Source: Acaudatibacter sp050729515 | Lineage (GTDB): Bacteria; Pseudomonadota; Alphaproteobacteria; Caulobacterales; Caulobacteraceae | Direction: 5' to 3' | NCBI GenBank assembly: GCA_050729515.1 | Contig: JBOHLG010000008.1 | Coordinates: 50,564-114,563, forward strand | Length of the DNA stretch: 64,000 nucleotides | In this document: in pieces, positions 18,265-27,282 of the stretch | Layout: the number at the start of each line of letters is the position of its first letter | Numbering within the stretch: position 1 is the stretch's first letter | Notes under the pieces: generated by a model | The model's input: the letters and a program-made list of their open reading frames with translations, nothing else | Database searches by the model: none | Told to the model about the DNA's origin: nothing | Position numbers and translations under genes: made by a program

Positions 18265-18305
18265 GTCATGCCGCACTCGAAGCGACGAGGCGGCCAAGGA
18301 AAATG

Positions 18306-19112
18306 ATGGCCTCAGGCGAGCGAAGGCTAGCCCTGATCACCGGGGCGTCGGCGGGCCTGGGCGCCCAGTTCGCCCGAGCCTACGCCGCGCGCGGCTATGA
18401 CCTCGCCCTGGCGGCGCGGCGGCTCGATCGCCTCGAGGCCCTGGCCGCCGAACTTTCGGCCGCCCATGGCGTCGAGGCCTTTGCGATCAAGGTCGATCTG
18501 GCGGTGTTCGGGGCCGAGCGGACCGTGATGGACGAGCTCTCCGCCCGCGGCCGCAGCGTCGAGGCGCTCGTCAACAACGCCGGCTTTTCCATCCCTCAGA
18601 GCTTCGCCGCCGTCCCCTGGGAGAAGCAGAGGGATTTCCTCATGACCTTGGTGGTGAGCGCGTGCGGCCTCGCCCACGCCGTGATTCCCGCCATGATCCA
18701 GCGGGGCCGAGGCGCGATCATCAATGTCGCCTCGGTGGCCGGCTTCTCGCCGGGCATGGCCGGCCACACACTCTATCCGGCCGCCAAGAGCCTGGCGATC
18801 AAGTTCTCCGAGGCGCTCGACGCCGAGTACCGCGCAAAGGGAATCCGCACCACCGCCCTCTGCCCGGGGTTCACATTGACTGAGTTCGCGCTCGCCAACG
18901 GCACCCAGGCGGTCATGGATTCTTCACCCCGCATGTTCTTTCAGACGGTGGGGCCAGTGGTCGAAGCGGCGATGCGCGGCAATGAGAAGGGCAGGGTGGT
19001 GGTGATTCCAGGCTGGCACAACAAGCTCGCCGTCCTGCTGTTGCGGCTCGTTCCCGAGCCTATCGTCAAGGCCGTCGTCGCCGCCGGCTCGGCCCGCTTT
19101 CACCTGGAGTAG
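18306..19112 (+). CDS. short-chain dehydrogenase/reductase
   Basis: A 268-aa classical SDR, a soluble NAD(P)H-dependent oxidoreductase. The cofactor motif is LITGASAGLGAQFARAY near the N-terminus. NNAG follows, then the catalytic Ser in INVASVAGF and the YxxxK pair as YPAAK. The start is the ATG at 18306, spaced 5 nt from AAGGA, or the adjacent ATG at 18303. The C-terminal hydrophobic stretch (HNKLAVLLLRLVPEPIVKAV) is common in lipid-modifying SDRs. The next gene (GMC) begins 4 nt after the stop, so the two form an operon. Confidence 0.92.
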   Translation: MASGERRLALITGASAGLGAQFARAYAARGYDLALAARRLDRLEALAAELSAAHGVEAFAIKVDLAVFGAERTVMDELSARGRSVEALVNNAGFSIPQSFAAVPWEKQRDFLMTLVVSACGLAHAVIPAMIQRGRGAIINVASVAGFSPGMAGHTLYPAAKSLAIKFSEALDAEYRAKGIRTTALCPGFTLTEFALANGTQAVMDSSPRMFFQTVGPVVEAAMRGNEKGRVVVIPGWHNKLAVLLLRLVPEPIVKAVVAAGSARFHLE

Positions 19113-19116
19113 GGCC

Positions 19117-20694
19117 ATGAAATCGAGCTTCGACGTGGTCATCGTCGGCTCCGGCGCCGGCGGAGCGAGCCTCGCCCAGCGCCTGGCGCCGACGGGCAAG
19201 TCGATCCTTCTCCTGGAGCGCGGCGAGCACCTGCCGCGCGAGGCGGAGAACTGGAGCCCCAAGGCCGTCTTCATTGAGAACCGCTATCGGACCAAAGAAG
19301 TCTGGTACGACCGCTTCGGCAAACCCTTCCATCCCAACACCCACTATTGGGTGGGAGGAAACACCACCTTCTACGGGGCCGCGCTCTTCCGCTTCCGCGA
19401 CTCGGACTTCGAGGAGGTCAGGCACAAGGGCGGCGTCTCGCCCGCCTGGCCGATCTCGCTCACTGATCTTGCCCCCTATTACGACGAGGCCGAGCGCCTC
19501 TGGCAGGTGCACGGCGCGCGCGGCGAGGACCCGACCGAAGCCGGGGGCGAGCCTGCCTATCCCTACCCCGCCGTCAGGCACGATCCCGGCATCGCGCTTC
19601 TGAAGTCGCATTGGGAGAGCCAGGGCTGGCGGCCGTTCTCCATGCCGCTGGGGGTGAGGCTCGATGAAGCCGATCCGGTCTCTTCGCCGTGCATCAAGTG
19701 CCGGACCTGCGGCGGCTATCCCTGCCTTCTCAAGGCCAAGGTCGATGCGAGGACCGCGGCCGTCGAGCCGCTGTTTGGGGCGCCCAACGTCACCCTGCTG
19801 ACTGGCCGCAAGGCGGTCCGCGTGGAGACCGATGCCAAGGGCCGCGCGGCGACCGCCGTCGTCTGTCAGGGGGTCAATGGCAAGGAGCGGTTTTCCGGAG
19901 ACATCATCGCGCTCGCCGCCGGCGCCGCGCCGACCGCCGCCCTGATGCTGGCTTCGGCCGGCCCAGGCTCCGAGAGCGGCCTCGCCAATGGCTCCGGACA
20001 GGTTGGACGCAACTACATGTTCCACACCCTTACCGCCATGGTCTCGCTCACCGCCGGGCACGTGGCGACGACCTTCCCCAAGACCTTGGCGGTGAACGAC
20101 TTCTACCACCGCGATCCGGCCGGTGGGTTCGACTGGCCGATGGGCCACATCCAGCTCCTGGAGTACATGAGCGGCCAGACCCTCGAGGGGGAGATCTCCA
20201 ACTGGCTGCCGCCCGCCCTGGTCCCGGCCCCGCTCGCCGGGGCGCTCGCCTCGCGCTTGCTCTCCATGCTGGTGATCAGCGAGGACCTCCCCGATCCGGA
20301 CAACCGGGTGCACCTGCGGCCCGACGGCTCCATCGTGCTCGACTACCGGCACAACAACCTGGAAGGCCACGAACGGCTCGTCGAGCGCCTGAAAGCCTCG
20401 CTCGACGGCTTCGTCGACCACGCCCATCCGATCAGCCAGCACCACTTCCAGTTCGATTCCCTTCTGCCGCTCTATGGCACCGCCCATCAGTGCGGGACGG
20501 TGCGCTTCGGGGCCGATCCCGGGGCCTCGGCGCTCGATAGCAACTGCAAGGCGCACGAGATCGATAATCTCTACGTCGTCGACACCTCGGTTTTCCCGAG
20601 CGCCGCGGCGGTCAACCCGACCCTCACCTGCGTGGCCAATGCGCTGCGGGTCGGCGATCACCTGATCGAGCGGCTGGAGGGAAAGGCGGCCTGA
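19117..20694 (+). CDS. GMC oxidoreductase, Cys-rich subclass
   Basis: A 525-aa flavoprotein of the GMC superfamily, distinct from the one at 13036. FAD binding is VVIVGSGAGGASLAQRL at residues 7-23. The flavin-contact segment is HYWVGGNTTFYGAALFRF, and the C-terminal active site is TAHQCGTVRFGADP with NPTLTCVANALRVGDHL. A Cys cluster, CIKCRTCGGYPC at about residues 192-203, is characteristic of this subclass and may bind a metal or Fe-S centre. It is cotranscribed with the SDR. Its substrate is probably a lipid or sterol-like alcohol, but this is inference. Confidence 0.9.
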   Translation: MKSSFDVVIVGSGAGGASLAQRLAPTGKSILLLERGEHLPREAENWSPKAVFIENRYRTKEVWYDRFGKPFHPNTHYWVGGNTTFYGAALFRFRDSDFEEVRHKGGVSPAWPISLTDLAPYYDEAERLWQVHGARGEDPTEAGGEPAYPYPAVRHDPGIALLKSHWESQGWRPFSMPLGVRLDEADPVSSPCIKCRTCGGYPCLLKAKVDARTAAVEPLFGAPNVTLLTGRKAVRVETDAKGRAATAVVCQGVNGKERFSGDIIALAAGAAPTAALMLASAGPGSESGLANGSGQVGRNYMFHTLTAMVSLTAGHVATTFPKTLAVNDFYHRDPAGGFDWPMGHIQLLEYMSGQTLEGEISNWLPPALVPAPLAGALASRLLSMLVISEDLPDPDNRVHLRPDGSIVLDYRHNNLEGHERLVERLKASLDGFVDHAHPISQHHFQFDSLLPLYGTAHQCGTVRFGADPGASALDSNCKAHEIDNLYVVDTSVFPSAAAVNPTLTCVANALRVGDHLIERLEGKAA

Positions 20695-20779
20695 TCGGCG
20701 GGGCAATTCCGCTTCAAGGGTGAGGAGAAGCGACCGAAAAAGCGTTGCCGCTGAATGTTTGCTGGCGCAGGATGCGGCG

Positions 20780-21442
20780 ATGGACGCGATTCCCCGCCCG
20801 AAGGGCGCGAAGGCCGGCGCGACGAGGGCCCGCGTGCTCGAGGCGGCCCTCGGACTCCTGGCAAGAGAAGGAGCGCAGGGGCTCTCGCTGGCCGCCGCCG
20901 CACGCGAGGCGGGCGTCACCCGCGGCTGCGTGCAGTTCTACTTCATGACCCGATCCGAACTTCTCGCCGGGCTCGCTGCGTGCGCCGCCGAGCGGCTCGT
21001 GGAAGCCATGGAGGCGCGGGCCGCCGAACCTCCGACCGGTCCGGCCAGAGGCGCCTTCGCCGCCGAGCTCTTCGCCGGAGCCCCCGAGCCTGAGTGCCGC
21101 CTCGTTCTGCTGGAATTGACGGTCGCGTCGCGTTCCGATCAGGAGCTTCGCCGGGCGGTCGAAGCGGGGTTCAGCCGGATCGAGGCCGCCGAGCGCCGGA
21201 TCGTCGGCGCCCTTTCGGGCGATCCGGCCCTGGCCGATACACCAGCGCTGCGCGCGGGCCTGGACCTCGCCAGACTGGTGAACCTCGTCTTGCCTCTCTT
21301 GACGCCGGGCGAGAGCGGGGAGTCGGGAAGATCGGAGCTTTCCCATCGCCTCCCGGTCGCCATCCAGGCGATGTGGAGAGGCGAGGAGACGAGTCCCGGC
21401 GCTGGGGGAAAGCCTCGCGTCCGGGTCAGGGCCGGGGCCTGA
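20780..21442 (+). CDS. TetR-family regulator
   Basis: A 220-aa repressor-type protein. The N-terminal helix-turn-helix lies at about residues 12-60 (TRARVLEAALGLLAREG, then LAAAAREAGVTRGCVQFYF). A C-terminal all-helical ligand/dimer domain follows. ATG 20780 is preferred over an upstream GTG at 20720. It follows the SDR-GMC pair by 85 nt on the same strand, so it may control that pair, but no operator is evident. Confidence 0.85.
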   Translation: MDAIPRPKGAKAGATRARVLEAALGLLAREGAQGLSLAAAAREAGVTRGCVQFYFMTRSELLAGLAACAAERLVEAMEARAAEPPTGPARGAFAAELFAGAPEPECRLVLLELTVASRSDQELRRAVEAGFSRIEAAERRIVGALSGDPALADTPALRAGLDLARLVNLVLPLLTPGESGESGRSELSHRLPVAIQAMWRGEETSPGAGGKPRVRVRAGA

Positions 21443-21444
21443 GA

Positions 21445-23265
21445 TCAGGCAGCCTTCGAAGCGATCCAGTCGTTGACGACCCGATCGAGGACTTCGAGCG
21501 GCACGCGCCCGCAGGAAAAGCCAACGTCGTGGAAATCCTTGATGTCGAATTTTGCGCCGAGCGCCTTTCTGGCCCTCGCCCGCGCATCCTCCCAGACCGT
21601 ATGGCCGATCTTGTAGGCGCAGGCTTGGCCTGGCACCGAGGTATAGCGTTCGATCTCGCGGGTCGCGGCCCCGGGCGTGTCGGCCTCCAGAGTCTCGAAA
21701 TAGGTGATCGCGCGCTCGCGGCTCCAGCGCCGGGCGTGGATGCCGGTGTCGACGACGCAGCGCCCGCAGCGGAAGAGCTGGGCCCTCAGGAAACCGATCC
21801 GGCCAAGCGGATCGTCGTCGTACATGCCAATCTCGTCGGCGAGCTGCTCGGCGTAGAGCGCCCAGCCCTCGGTGTAGCCGGAAAACCCGATCGTCTTGCG
21901 CAAGGTCGGAAGGGAATGGTTGGCGAGGAGGAGCCCGCCCTCGAGCTGATGTCCGGGCAGCCCCTCGTGAAAGACGGTGGTGGGAAGATCGAACTTCGGC
22001 CAGTCGCGGGTGTCGTGGAGATTGAAATAGACCACGCCGGGACGCGAACCGTCGAGCGAAGGCGGCTCGGAGTAGGCGAGCGCCGCGCCCGCCTCGATCG
22101 AGGGAGGCACACGCCGCACCTCGAACTGGTAGGGAGGCAGACGGTGGAAGTAGGACGGGAGCTTCGGCCGGATGGAGGTCAGGCGGTTATTGCAATAGGC
22201 GATGGCCGCGGTCTTCCCAGCCTCATCGTCCGGGAAGAACGAGTCCGGATTGCGCAGGAGCGCGCCGATGCGCTCGCCGACCGTGCCCTGGGTGAGGCCG
22301 CGTCCGGCGAGTCTGGCCTCCAGGAGGCTCGAGATCGCTCTTCCCTGGTCCATCCCCAGCTGGTGGACCTCCTCCGGTGTCATGCGGGTGGTGGTCGCCG
22401 CCTGGAGGACCACGCGGTAATGGGCCTCGCCGTCCTTGAAGCGCCCGACGCCGGCGTCGTGGCCGGCCCTTGCTCTCAAGGCGGTCGTCGCGGCGAGCTG
22501 GCGGGCGAGCGCTGGCAGAGCCTTGCCCTTCCAGATGGTGCGGGCTTCCTCGACATGGTCGGGGGAGAGGCCGGCGGCGGCGGCTCGGCGGGCGAGCGAA
22601 ACGACCGGCGAGGCGGCCGGTTCGCCAAGGGCGTTCATCTGGGAAAGGGTGAGATCGAGGATGTAGTCGGGCGGAATGACGCCGCGTCCCGCGTCGTGGT
22701 TCATCCGCGCCGTGTCGCCGTCGAGCTGGTCGCTGAAGCCGTGCAGGCGGGCGAGCCAGGCTTCGATGTCGGCCTGGGTGCGGATCGGATGCTTAGTTTC
22801 CAGGAACTGGGGGGTCGACTGGTAAGCGCCGGTGAGTTGGCTCACCACATAGGGGCTGGCTCCGAACGCCCACCCGCCGAATGGGAAGTCGAAGACCGCC
22901 GCTCGCGAGCGGCGGCTGTAGAGCAGGGTGTCCAGATCGGCTTGGCGGGCCGGCGAGAGCCTCGAGCGGTCGATCGCCCCCAGGCGTCGCAGTTGACTGG
23001 CGTTCAGCGCCGCGTCGGCCTCCCGGCCGCGCTCCGAGGTGTCGTGAAGCTTGCTTCGGAGATCGGCGTTGCGACCGACATCGACGCCCAAATACGTCGC
23101 CGACTGCGGATTGTTGACGAGGTCCTCCTGGAAGACGTCGGCGAAGAGCGCCAGCAGGGCGGCGTCGCCTGGGCCTTGCGCCATCGGCGCGGCGCGCAGG
23201 AGCGATGGAGCTACGGCCGTCGCCGCTCCGGCGGCGAGCGCGAACTCGCGGCGACTGAAAGTCAT
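21445..23265 (-). CDS. DUF885 metallopeptidase-like protein, Tat-type signal
   Basis: A 606-aa protein of the DUF885 family, related to M3-like metallopeptidases. The zinc-site motif is TVFHEGLPGHQLE at about residue 397. The N-terminus TFSRREFALAAGAATAVA is a twin-arginine-type signal, so a periplasmic location is likely. The ATG at 23265 sits 5 nt behind a G-rich ribosome site. It ends 2 nt from the convergent TetR gene. It is the last gene of the molybdenum hydroxylase operon, 27 nt after the MoaD-like gene. Its role there is unknown. Confidence 0.87.
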   Translation of the reverse strand: MTFSRREFALAAGAATAVAPSLLRAAPMAQGPGDAALLALFADVFQEDLVNNPQSATYLGVDVGRNADLRSKLHDTSERGREADAALNASQLRRLGAIDRSRLSPARQADLDTLLYSRRSRAAVFDFPFGGWAFGASPYVVSQLTGAYQSTPQFLETKHPIRTQADIEAWLARLHGFSDQLDGDTARMNHDAGRGVIPPDYILDLTLSQMNALGEPAASPVVSLARRAAAAGLSPDHVEEARTIWKGKALPALARQLAATTALRARAGHDAGVGRFKDGEAHYRVVLQAATTTRMTPEEVHQLGMDQGRAISSLLEARLAGRGLTQGTVGERIGALLRNPDSFFPDDEAGKTAAIAYCNNRLTSIRPKLPSYFHRLPPYQFEVRRVPPSIEAGAALAYSEPPSLDGSRPGVVYFNLHDTRDWPKFDLPTTVFHEGLPGHQLEGGLLLANHSLPTLRKTIGFSGYTEGWALYAEQLADEIGMYDDDPLGRIGFLRAQLFRCGRCVVDTGIHARRWSRERAITYFETLEADTPGAATREIERYTSVPGQACAYKIGHTVWEDARARARKALGAKFDIKDFHDVGFSCGRVPLEVLDRVVNDWIASKAA

Positions 23266-23291
23266 CAAATCCCCCCCTTGCCTTTAAGTCC

Positions 23292-23540
23292 TCATCCTCC
23301 ACCGATCCGCGGAATGAGATAGACCTCGCTCGCCGCGCCGAGCGGGGCGTTGCGGGCGTCCTGGAAGATCTCGCCGTCGATGGCGATCGCCATCTTGCGC
23401 TCGATGTGGTCGCCCAGGCCCGGGAACTTGGCCTCCAGCGAGGCGATCATGCGCCCGACCGTGGCCGCTTCGACATCGAACTCGCTGAGGCCGCCGGTGA
23501 AGGCGGCGACATCGCCGCCGGCGGCGACGATGTGGGGCAT
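23292..23540 (-). CDS. MoaD/ThiS-like sulfur-carrier protein
   Basis: An 82-aa beta-grasp protein of the ubiquitin-like MoaD/ThiS type ending in Gly-Gly-Gly (VYLIPRIGGG), the tail adenylated and thiocarboxylated in sulfur carriers. The N-terminal ATG overlaps the stop of the molybdenum subunit by 1 nt (TGATG). MoaD supplies the dithiolene sulfurs of molybdopterin. A dedicated copy directly behind a molybdenum hydroxylase subunit is suggestive. It could also be a carrier for a different thio-transfer. No MoaE is adjacent. Confidence 0.75.
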   Translation of the reverse strand: MPHIVAAGGDVAAFTGGLSEFDVEAATVGRMIASLEAKFPGLGDHIERKMAIAIDGEIFQDARNAPLGAASEVYLIPRIGGG

Positions 23541-25855
23541 CACTCCGCGGCCTGGGGCAAAGACGCCTCCTCATCCAGGGCCTCGCGCACCCGGCTGGGA
23601 GAAAGAGGAAGGCGCCTAATCCGCTTGCCGGTCGCCCGTCGCACGGCATTGGCCACGGCCGCCAGCGGCGGCACGATGGAGACCTCGCCCACGCCCTTGG
23701 CCCCGAAGGGGTGCCGCGGGTTGGCGACCTCGACGATGATTGGCTCGATCATCGGCAGGTCCGAGGCGACCGGCACGCGATAGTCGAGGAAGCCGGCGTT
23801 CTCCATTCGGCCTTCGGCGTCGAACACATATTCCTCGTTGAGCGCCCAGCCGATGCCTTGAACCGCGCCACCCTGGATCTGGCCCTCGACATAGGCCGGA
23901 TGGATGGCCTTTCCGACATCCTGGGCGGCGGTGTAGCGAACGATCTTCACCCCGCCGGTCTCAGGATCCACCTCGACGTCGCAGAGGTGGACGCCGAATC
24001 CCGGGCCAGCGCCCTGGGCGGTCAGGGAGACCTCCGCCGAGAGCGGCCCTCCGGTCCGCGCCGACTGGGCTGCTGCCTTGGCGAGCGTCAGGGGGCCCTT
24101 GTCGGCCTTGGCGGGATCCAGACAGTGCGCCGCGCCGCCGTCCCAGGCCACCTGATCGATCGGGACGTCCCATTCCAGTGCCGCCCGCCGCCTCACCTCG
24201 GCGACGATCTTCTCGGCCGCCTGGGCGACCGCCATGCCGGTGGCGAAGGTGGTGCGGCTGCCGCCGGTCAGCATGGAAAATCCGATTGCGGCGGTGTCGG
24301 CGACGATGGGGCGGACCTTCTCGACCGGAATGCCGAGAACCTCGGCGGCCATCATCGCCATGGAGGCCCGCGAGCCGCCGATGTCCGGATTTCCGGTGAC
24401 GACGCTCGCCGCGCCGTCATCGCCGATATGGACCGCGGCGACGGACTGGCCCCCGACATTGAACCAGAAGCCGACCGCGAGGCCGCGGCCCTGGTTGGGT
24501 CCGAGCGGGGCCGAATAATGAGGATGTTCGGCGATCGCCTTCAGCGTCTCGACGTAGCCGATGTTGCGATAGGTCGGGCCATAGGCGGCCTTCATCCCAT
24601 CGACGACCGCATTCGTCTGGCGCAACGCCGCCGGATCCATCGAAAGCTCGAGGGCGAGCTCGTCGATGGCGCTCTCCACAGCGAACGCCGAGATCGGCGC
24701 CCCGGGGGCGCGGTAGGCGGCGACCTTGGGGGAGTTGGTGACCACGTCGTAGCCAGTGATCTCGAAATTGGGAACGTCATAGCAGGCGAGCGCGGTCATG
24801 CTGCCTGCCCCGACAGGGGAGCCGGGGAAGGCGCCGGCTTGGTATTTGAGAGTGATCCTGGCGGCGGTGAGGGTCCCATCGCGTCGGGCGCCGAGCTTCA
24901 CCTCGACCACCGCGCCGCTGGTGGGCCCGGTCGCCCGAAAGACCTCCTCGCGGCTCATGACCATCTTCACCGGCGCGCCGGCCGAGCGCGAGAGGGCCAA
25001 CGCCACCGGCTCCAGATAGACCGTGGTCTTGCCCCCGAACCCGCCGCCGATCTCCGAAGGCGTGACGCGGATGTCGGCGGTCTTGAGGCCCAGCACCTTG
25101 GCGCAGTAGGTGCGCACCATGAACGCGCCCTGTGTCGAGGCCCACACCAGACATTGGCCATCGGCGCCGAACGAGGCGACGGTCGCGTGCGGCTCGATGT
25201 AGCCCTGGTGCACCGCGGGGGTGACGTAGCGGCCCTCGATGACGACATCGGCGGCGGCGAATCCCTCGTCGAGATCGCCGCGGGAAAGGCGATTGCGGCG
25301 CGCGATGTTGGAGGGCTTTTCGGGCTTTTCCTCCAGGCCCTCGGTGAAGAGACCTGGATGGATGAGGGGCGCGCCCTCGTCCATGGCGTCCTCGACATCG
25401 ATGATGTGAGGCAGGACCTCATAGTCGATCTCGATCGCCTCGAGGGCGGTCTCGGCGGCTTCGGCCGAAATCGCGGCCACCGCCGCCACAGCGTGGCCGT
25501 GATAGAGCGCCTTTTCGCGAGCCATGCAGTTGAGAGAGATGTCGCGGGCGTCGGCGGCCGCCTCGCCGCCTTCCAGTGCCTCGCTGGCGAGGTCGGGAAA
25601 GTCGGCCGCGGTCACCACCGCCTTGACGCCGGGAATGGCCCTGGCCCGGCGCGTGTCGATCGAGCGGATCCTGGCGTGCGCATAGGGGCTGCGCTTGATC
25701 TTTCCCACCAGCATGCCGGGCATCCAGTAATCGGCGCCGAAAGCCGCCTTGCCAGTGACCTTGTCAGCCCCGTCGGGCCGGATCGGGCGCGTCCCGACGA
25801 CCTTCAGCTGGGTCAATCCGGCGGAGGTCGGAGCAGAAAGATCGTCGGCGGCCAT
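23540..25855 (-). CDS. xanthine dehydrogenase family molybdenum subunit
   Basis: A 771-aa large subunit of a molybdenum hydroxylase (XDH/CoxL/HcrA superfamily) that hydroxylates or dehydrogenates a substrate using water. N-terminal a/b hammerhead domain: VTGKAAFGADYWMPGMLVGK. Molybdopterin-cytosine-dinucleotide contacts: EIGGGFGGKT and the C-terminal GAKGVGEVSIVPP with catalytic Glu. The CO dehydrogenase Cys loop (AYRCSFR) is replaced by AAYRAPGAP, so it is not a true CO dehydrogenase. The genes for all three subunits lie side by side. The substrate is not evident. Confidence 0.93.
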   Translation of the reverse strand: MAADDLSAPTSAGLTQLKVVGTRPIRPDGADKVTGKAAFGADYWMPGMLVGKIKRSPYAHARIRSIDTRRARAIPGVKAVVTAADFPDLASEALEGGEAAADARDISLNCMAREKALYHGHAVAAVAAISAEAAETALEAIEIDYEVLPHIIDVEDAMDEGAPLIHPGLFTEGLEEKPEKPSNIARRNRLSRGDLDEGFAAADVVIEGRYVTPAVHQGYIEPHATVASFGADGQCLVWASTQGAFMVRTYCAKVLGLKTADIRVTPSEIGGGFGGKTTVYLEPVALALSRSAGAPVKMVMSREEVFRATGPTSGAVVEVKLGARRDGTLTAARITLKYQAGAFPGSPVGAGSMTALACYDVPNFEITGYDVVTNSPKVAAYRAPGAPISAFAVESAIDELALELSMDPAALRQTNAVVDGMKAAYGPTYRNIGYVETLKAIAEHPHYSAPLGPNQGRGLAVGFWFNVGGQSVAAVHIGDDGAASVVTGNPDIGGSRASMAMMAAEVLGIPVEKVRPIVADTAAIGFSMLTGGSRTTFATGMAVAQAAEKIVAEVRRRAALEWDVPIDQVAWDGGAAHCLDPAKADKGPLTLAKAAAQSARTGGPLSAEVSLTAQGAGPGFGVHLCDVEVDPETGGVKIVRYTAAQDVGKAIHPAYVEGQIQGGAVQGIGWALNEEYVFDAEGRMENAGFLDYRVPVASDLPMIEPIIVEVANPRHPFGAKGVGEVSIVPPLAAVANAVRRATGKRIRRLPLSPSRVREALDEEASLPQAAE

Positions 25856-25870
25856 GTCTCTTGGGATCCT

Positions 25871-26350
25871 TTAGATTCTCGCTTGGCGCATCTCGGCGGC
25901 GGCGTCCATCACCGCTCGGATGACCTTGTCGTAGCCGGTGCAGCGGCAGAGATTCCCGGCCAGCCAGTAGCGGGTCTCGCTCTCCGAAGGGTCGGGATTG
26001 GCCTCGAGGAGCGCCTTGGCGGCGACGAGCAGCCCAGGCGTACAGAAGCCGCACTGGAGGGCGGCGTGCTCGAGGAACTTGCGCTGCAGGGGATGGAGTT
26101 CGCTTCCCTCGGCCATGCCCTCGATGGTCTCGATGCGCGCGCCCTCCGCCTCGGCGGCGAGCACCAGGCATGAGCAGACGAGCCTGCCGTCGAGGATGAC
26201 GCTGCAGGCGCCGCAGTCGCCCGAGCCGCACCCCTCCTTCGATCCGGTGAGGGAAAGCTGGTCGCGCAGGGCGTCGAGGAGGCTTGCGCCGGGTTCGCAC
26301 AGGAACTCCGCGGCATCACCGTTCACGATCACCGAAACGCGCCGCTTCAT
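25871..26350 (-). CDS. (2Fe-2S) subunit of the molybdenum hydroxylase
   Basis: A 159-aa small subunit carrying two [2Fe-2S] clusters. The plant-type ferredoxin cluster ligands are in GCGSGDCGACSV plus the Cys pair in RLVCSC. The second, helical cluster is QCGFCTPG and GNLCRCTGY. All eight cysteines are present. It passes electrons between the Mo subunit and the FAD subunit. It overlaps the upstream FAD gene by 4 nt and is followed after 15 nt by the large subunit. Confidence 0.95.
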   Translation of the reverse strand: MKRRVSVIVNGDAAEFLCEPGASLLDALRDQLSLTGSKEGCGSGDCGACSVILDGRLVCSCLVLAAEAEGARIETIEGMAEGSELHPLQRKFLEHAALQCGFCTPGLLVAAKALLEANPDPSESETRYWLAGNLCRCTGYDKVIRAVMDAAAEMRQARI

Positions 26351-27225
26351 TCCGCCTTCTCCAACGCCCGGCCATAGGCGATCTTCGCCGCCCGGGCGGC
26401 GATCACCCCGACGATCTTGAAGCGATACTCGGCGGTGCCGCGCTTGTCGCTGATCGGAGAGGCGGCGGCGCCGGCGGCCCGTTCCAGGCGCGCGAGGGCG
26501 TCGTCCTCGAGCTTCGATCCCATGATCGCCTCGGCCGCCTGCGCCACCAGAATCGGCATTGGGGCAACCGCCCCGAGCGCCACCCTGGCGTCCGCAATGC
26601 GACCCTCAGGATCGAGAACGAGATCGACCCCCGCCCCGACCACCGCGATATCCATCTCCGTGCGGGGGATGGAGCGCAGATAGGCGTCGGCGGCCCTGGG
26701 CGGCCTCGGCGGCAGATGGAACTGGAGGATGAATTCGCCCAGGGCCAGGGTGGTGCGGCCGGGGCCGGCCGGGATCGCTTCGACGGGCGCCCGGCGCCGT
26801 CCCTTGGGCCCCACGATCTCGCATTCCGCCTGGGCCGCCAACAGAGCCGGCACGCTGTCGGCGGCCGGCGAGGCGTTGCCGAGATTGCCGCCGAGGCTGG
26901 CGCGCCCCTGGATCTGGGTCGAGCCGATGAGCATGGCCGCTTCGGCGAGACCTGGCCAGGCGGCGCAGAATTGGGCGTCCTCGCCGATCGCCGCGCCGGG
27001 GGTGGCCGCGCCGACGATAAAGCCGCCCGCTTCGCTGCGACGGATGCCGACCGCGCCGGCGATCTTCTTGAGATCGACGAGGAGGCCGCGCTCGATCCTT
27101 CCTGAGCGGAGCTGAACGAGAAGATCCGTCCCGCCGCTGAGCGGCCGGGCCGAAGGGCCGCCTGCCGCCAGGGCCGCCGCCGCCTCCTCGGCGCTCGCCG
27201 GCGCCGCATAGTCGATCGAACTCAA
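26347..27225 (-). CDS. FAD-binding subunit of the molybdenum hydroxylase
   Basis: A 292-aa medium subunit of the CoxM/XdhB FAD family. FAD-binding segments are PLSGGTDLLVQLRSG (about residues 30-44) and IQGRASLGGNLGNASPAADS (about 109-128). The start is a TTG at 27225 preceded by GAGGAGG. No in-frame ATG gives a complete N-terminus. It is the first gene of the operon FAD - 2Fe-2S - Mo subunit - MoaD-like - DUF885, and lies 57 nt from the divergent DUF2946 gene. Confidence 0.92.
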   Translation of the reverse strand: MSSIDYAAPASAEEAAAALAAGGPSARPLSGGTDLLVQLRSGRIERGLLVDLKKIAGAVGIRRSEAGGFIVGAATPGAAIGEDAQFCAAWPGLAEAAMLIGSTQIQGRASLGGNLGNASPAADSVPALLAAQAECEIVGPKGRRRAPVEAIPAGPGRTTLALGEFILQFHLPPRPPRAADAYLRSIPRTEMDIAVVGAGVDLVLDPEGRIADARVALGAVAPMPILVAQAAEAIMGSKLEDDALARLERAAGAAASPISDKRGTAEYRFKIVGVIAARAAKIAYGRALEKAE

Positions 27226-27282
27226 AACGCGCCTCCTCTGGTTTCGACACTAGGGGGCCCGGCCGGCGAAGGCGAGAGCCTT

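Noticed and set aside
19066..20919. 617-codon minus-strand frame over the second GMC
   Set aside because: Antisense frame with no motif; overlaps conserved GMC and TetR genes.
21094..23322. 742-codon plus-strand frame over the DUF885 gene
   Set aside because: No domain features; complement of a protein with a metallopeptidase motif and Tat signal.
23540..25855. CO dehydrogenase large subunit
   Set aside because: The AYRCSFR active-site loop of CoxL is missing (AAYRAPGAP instead).
23711..26173. 820-codon plus-strand frame over the molybdenum subunit
   Set aside because: Shadow of XDH-type genes with cofactor motifs on the minus strand.
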